5,324 nucleotides of DNA from contig SLIW01000476.1 in assembly GCA_007135435.1 (NCBI GenBank), forward strand, positions 1 to 5,324, written 5' to 3'. Position 1 is the first letter of the stretch. Every line of letters starts with the position of its first letter. Of this stretch, positions 4,737 to 5,324 are shown piece after piece. The position numbers and the translations under genes are program-made. Below the pieces are notes generated by a model. It made no database searches, was not told the origin of the DNA, and saw nothing but the letters and a program-made list of their open reading frames with translations. The stretch comes from Natronomonas sp. (GTDB lineage: Archaea; Halobacteriota; Halobacteria; Halobacteriales; Haloarculaceae).

Positions 4737-5116
4737 TGTTCCAGTTCCTTCCGAACCTCGGACCAGAGTTCGGCGAGCCGCTCGTCGGCGCGCCGCGCCG
4801 GCCGTTCGACCTCGACGTCGAGGTGGCGCATATCGTCGCAGGTGACGACGACCTCCCGGAAGTCGACCTCGTAGCGCCCCGCGTGGCTGCCGTCGCGCCG
4901 GATCTCGGTCCCCTCGTAGAGCAGCGTCGCGTCGGTCAACTGGTCGAGCTTCCGGTAGAGCGTCGACCGCGGGATGTCGACCCGTTCGAGGAGCTCACTG
5001 GCCGTCCGGGGCTCCTCGAGCGCCTCCACGATCCGCCGGCAGTCCTCGTCGTACAGCGCACCGAGTATCTCGACCAGGTCGGGGTCCTCCTCGTCGGCCA
5101 GCGGGTCCCGGACCAT
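4733..5116 (-). CDS. winged helix-turn-helix transcriptional regulator (ArsR-like)
   Basis: This 127-aa acidic DNA-binding protein is a winged HTH of the ArsR/TrmB-like type common in haloarchaea. After an acidic N-terminus the HTH core spans about 14-62. LGALYDEDCRRIVEAL (18-33) is helix 1. TASELLERVDIPRSTLYRKLDQL (38-60) holds the turn and the recognition helix, with R50, S51, T52, Y54 and R55 likely to contact DNA. The wing follows at about 63-92 (LLYEGTEIRRDG, YEVDFREVVV), and a charged amphipathic helix (104-127) may mediate dimerisation. C26 and C93 are the only cysteines; there is no obvious metal site. It is the first gene of a two-gene operon with the small membrane protein, and a leaderless-type TATA box is centred about 28 nt before the ATG. 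Short repeats flank that TATA box and suggest autoregulation. Confidence 0.9.
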   Translation of the reverse strand: MVRDPLADEEDPDLVEILGALYDEDCRRIVEALEEPRTASELLERVDIPRSTLYRKLDQLTDATLLYEGTEIRRDGSHAGRYEVDFREVVVTCDDMRHLDVEVERPARRADERLAELWSEVRKELEQ

Positions 5117-5136
5117 GTCCGGGGCTTCCGAGGGCC

Positions 5137-5152
5137 GTGTCTAAACAGTGTC
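5137..5152 (-). promoter_or_regulatory. TATA box of the HTH operon flanked by GTGTC direct repeats
   Basis: On the minus strand TGTTTAG (5141-5147) is centred about 28 nt before the ATG at 5116. On the plus strand GTGTC occurs at 5137-5141 and 5148-5152, exactly 11 bp apart, one on each side of the box. TGTCTAAACA is also a palindrome with one mismatched base pair on each side. These could be the regulator's own operator. Confidence 0.55.
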
Positions 5153-5191
5153 GTTGCCTCGCCGACGACACGGCCACGGAGTATGCGGTCT

Positions 5192-5224
5192 GCGGACCGA
5201 CGATCCGGACGGCGGACCGACGAT
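5192..5224. repeat. GCGGACCGACGAT direct repeat
   Basis: The 13-mer occurs at 5192-5204 and 5212-5224, a 20-bp period. It lies upstream of the HTH operon promoter, next to the edge repeats. Confidence 0.65.
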
Positions 5225-5257
5225 GCAGTTCCAGTCGGCCACCCATCCACTCACCTA

Positions 5258-5324
5258 CCATTCCACCCATCCACCCACCGGCCATTCCACCCATCCACCC
5301 ACCGGCCATTCCACCCATCCACCC
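5258..5324. repeat. 24-bp tandem repeat running off the right edge
   Basis: Two exact units (5258-5281 and 5282-5305) and 19 bases of a third (5306-5324) share CCATTCCACCCATCCACCCA followed by CCGG. A degenerate copy lies at about 5239-5257. The plus strand is almost G-free, so the minus strand is G-rich. All frames through it are repetitive: plus HSTHPPTG from an ATG at 5223, minus GGWMGGMA. Two of the three minus frames stop at the degenerate copy. I do not call a gene, but the array may be the end of one lying outside the window. Confidence 0.9.

Noticed and set aside
4995..5318. Gly/Met-rich minus-strand protein from the edge repeat
   Set aside because: After the repeat the frame runs into the HTH gene in the wrong frame and becomes Arg/Gly/Pro-rich. 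The start codons are all inside the repeat.

Overview
The window looks like a haloarchaeal chromosome segment. GC content is very high, the predicted proteins are rich in Asp and Glu, and several genes have an AT-rich box about 27 nt upstream of the start codon, which fits leaderless transcription from an archaeal TATA box. The genus cannot be named from the sequence.

Layout, left to right. Positions 12-227 look like a small non-autonomous transposable element (MITE-like) with 14-bp terminal inverted repeats and a possible 9-bp target duplication. Two minus-strand genes follow: a metallo-beta-lactamase-fold hydrolase (380-1054) and an unrecognised 196-aa protein (1193-1783). The gap between them holds a hairpin whose T-run is also the TATA box of the hydrolase gene, and a 24-bp tandem repeat. 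A 624-bp intergenic region (1784-2407) holds a cluster of perfect or near-perfect hairpins (1878-2029) and four tandem 22-bp repeats (2135-2222). The plus-strand gene 2408-3505 encodes a divergent TrpD-like phosphoribosyltransferase-fold protein. A DoxX-family membrane protein (3731-4288, plus strand) comes next. It is preceded by strong palindromes built on TGTCCCA/TGGGACA and followed by a nested hairpin terminator. Convergent to it is a minus-strand pair, a winged-HTH regulator (4733-5116) and a three-helix membrane protein (4443-4736), joined by an ATGA overlap. The right edge runs into a 24-bp tandem repeat whose minus strand is G-rich and which continues past the window.

The only firm operon is the regulator and membrane-protein pair. 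The remaining genes look like separate transcription units, and the sequence does not show a shared pathway. The most unusual material is non-coding: the hairpin cluster with the 22-bp array, the terminator/promoter overlap, and the palindromes upstream of the DoxX gene. I found no CRISPR array, tRNA, rRNA or clear new defence system.
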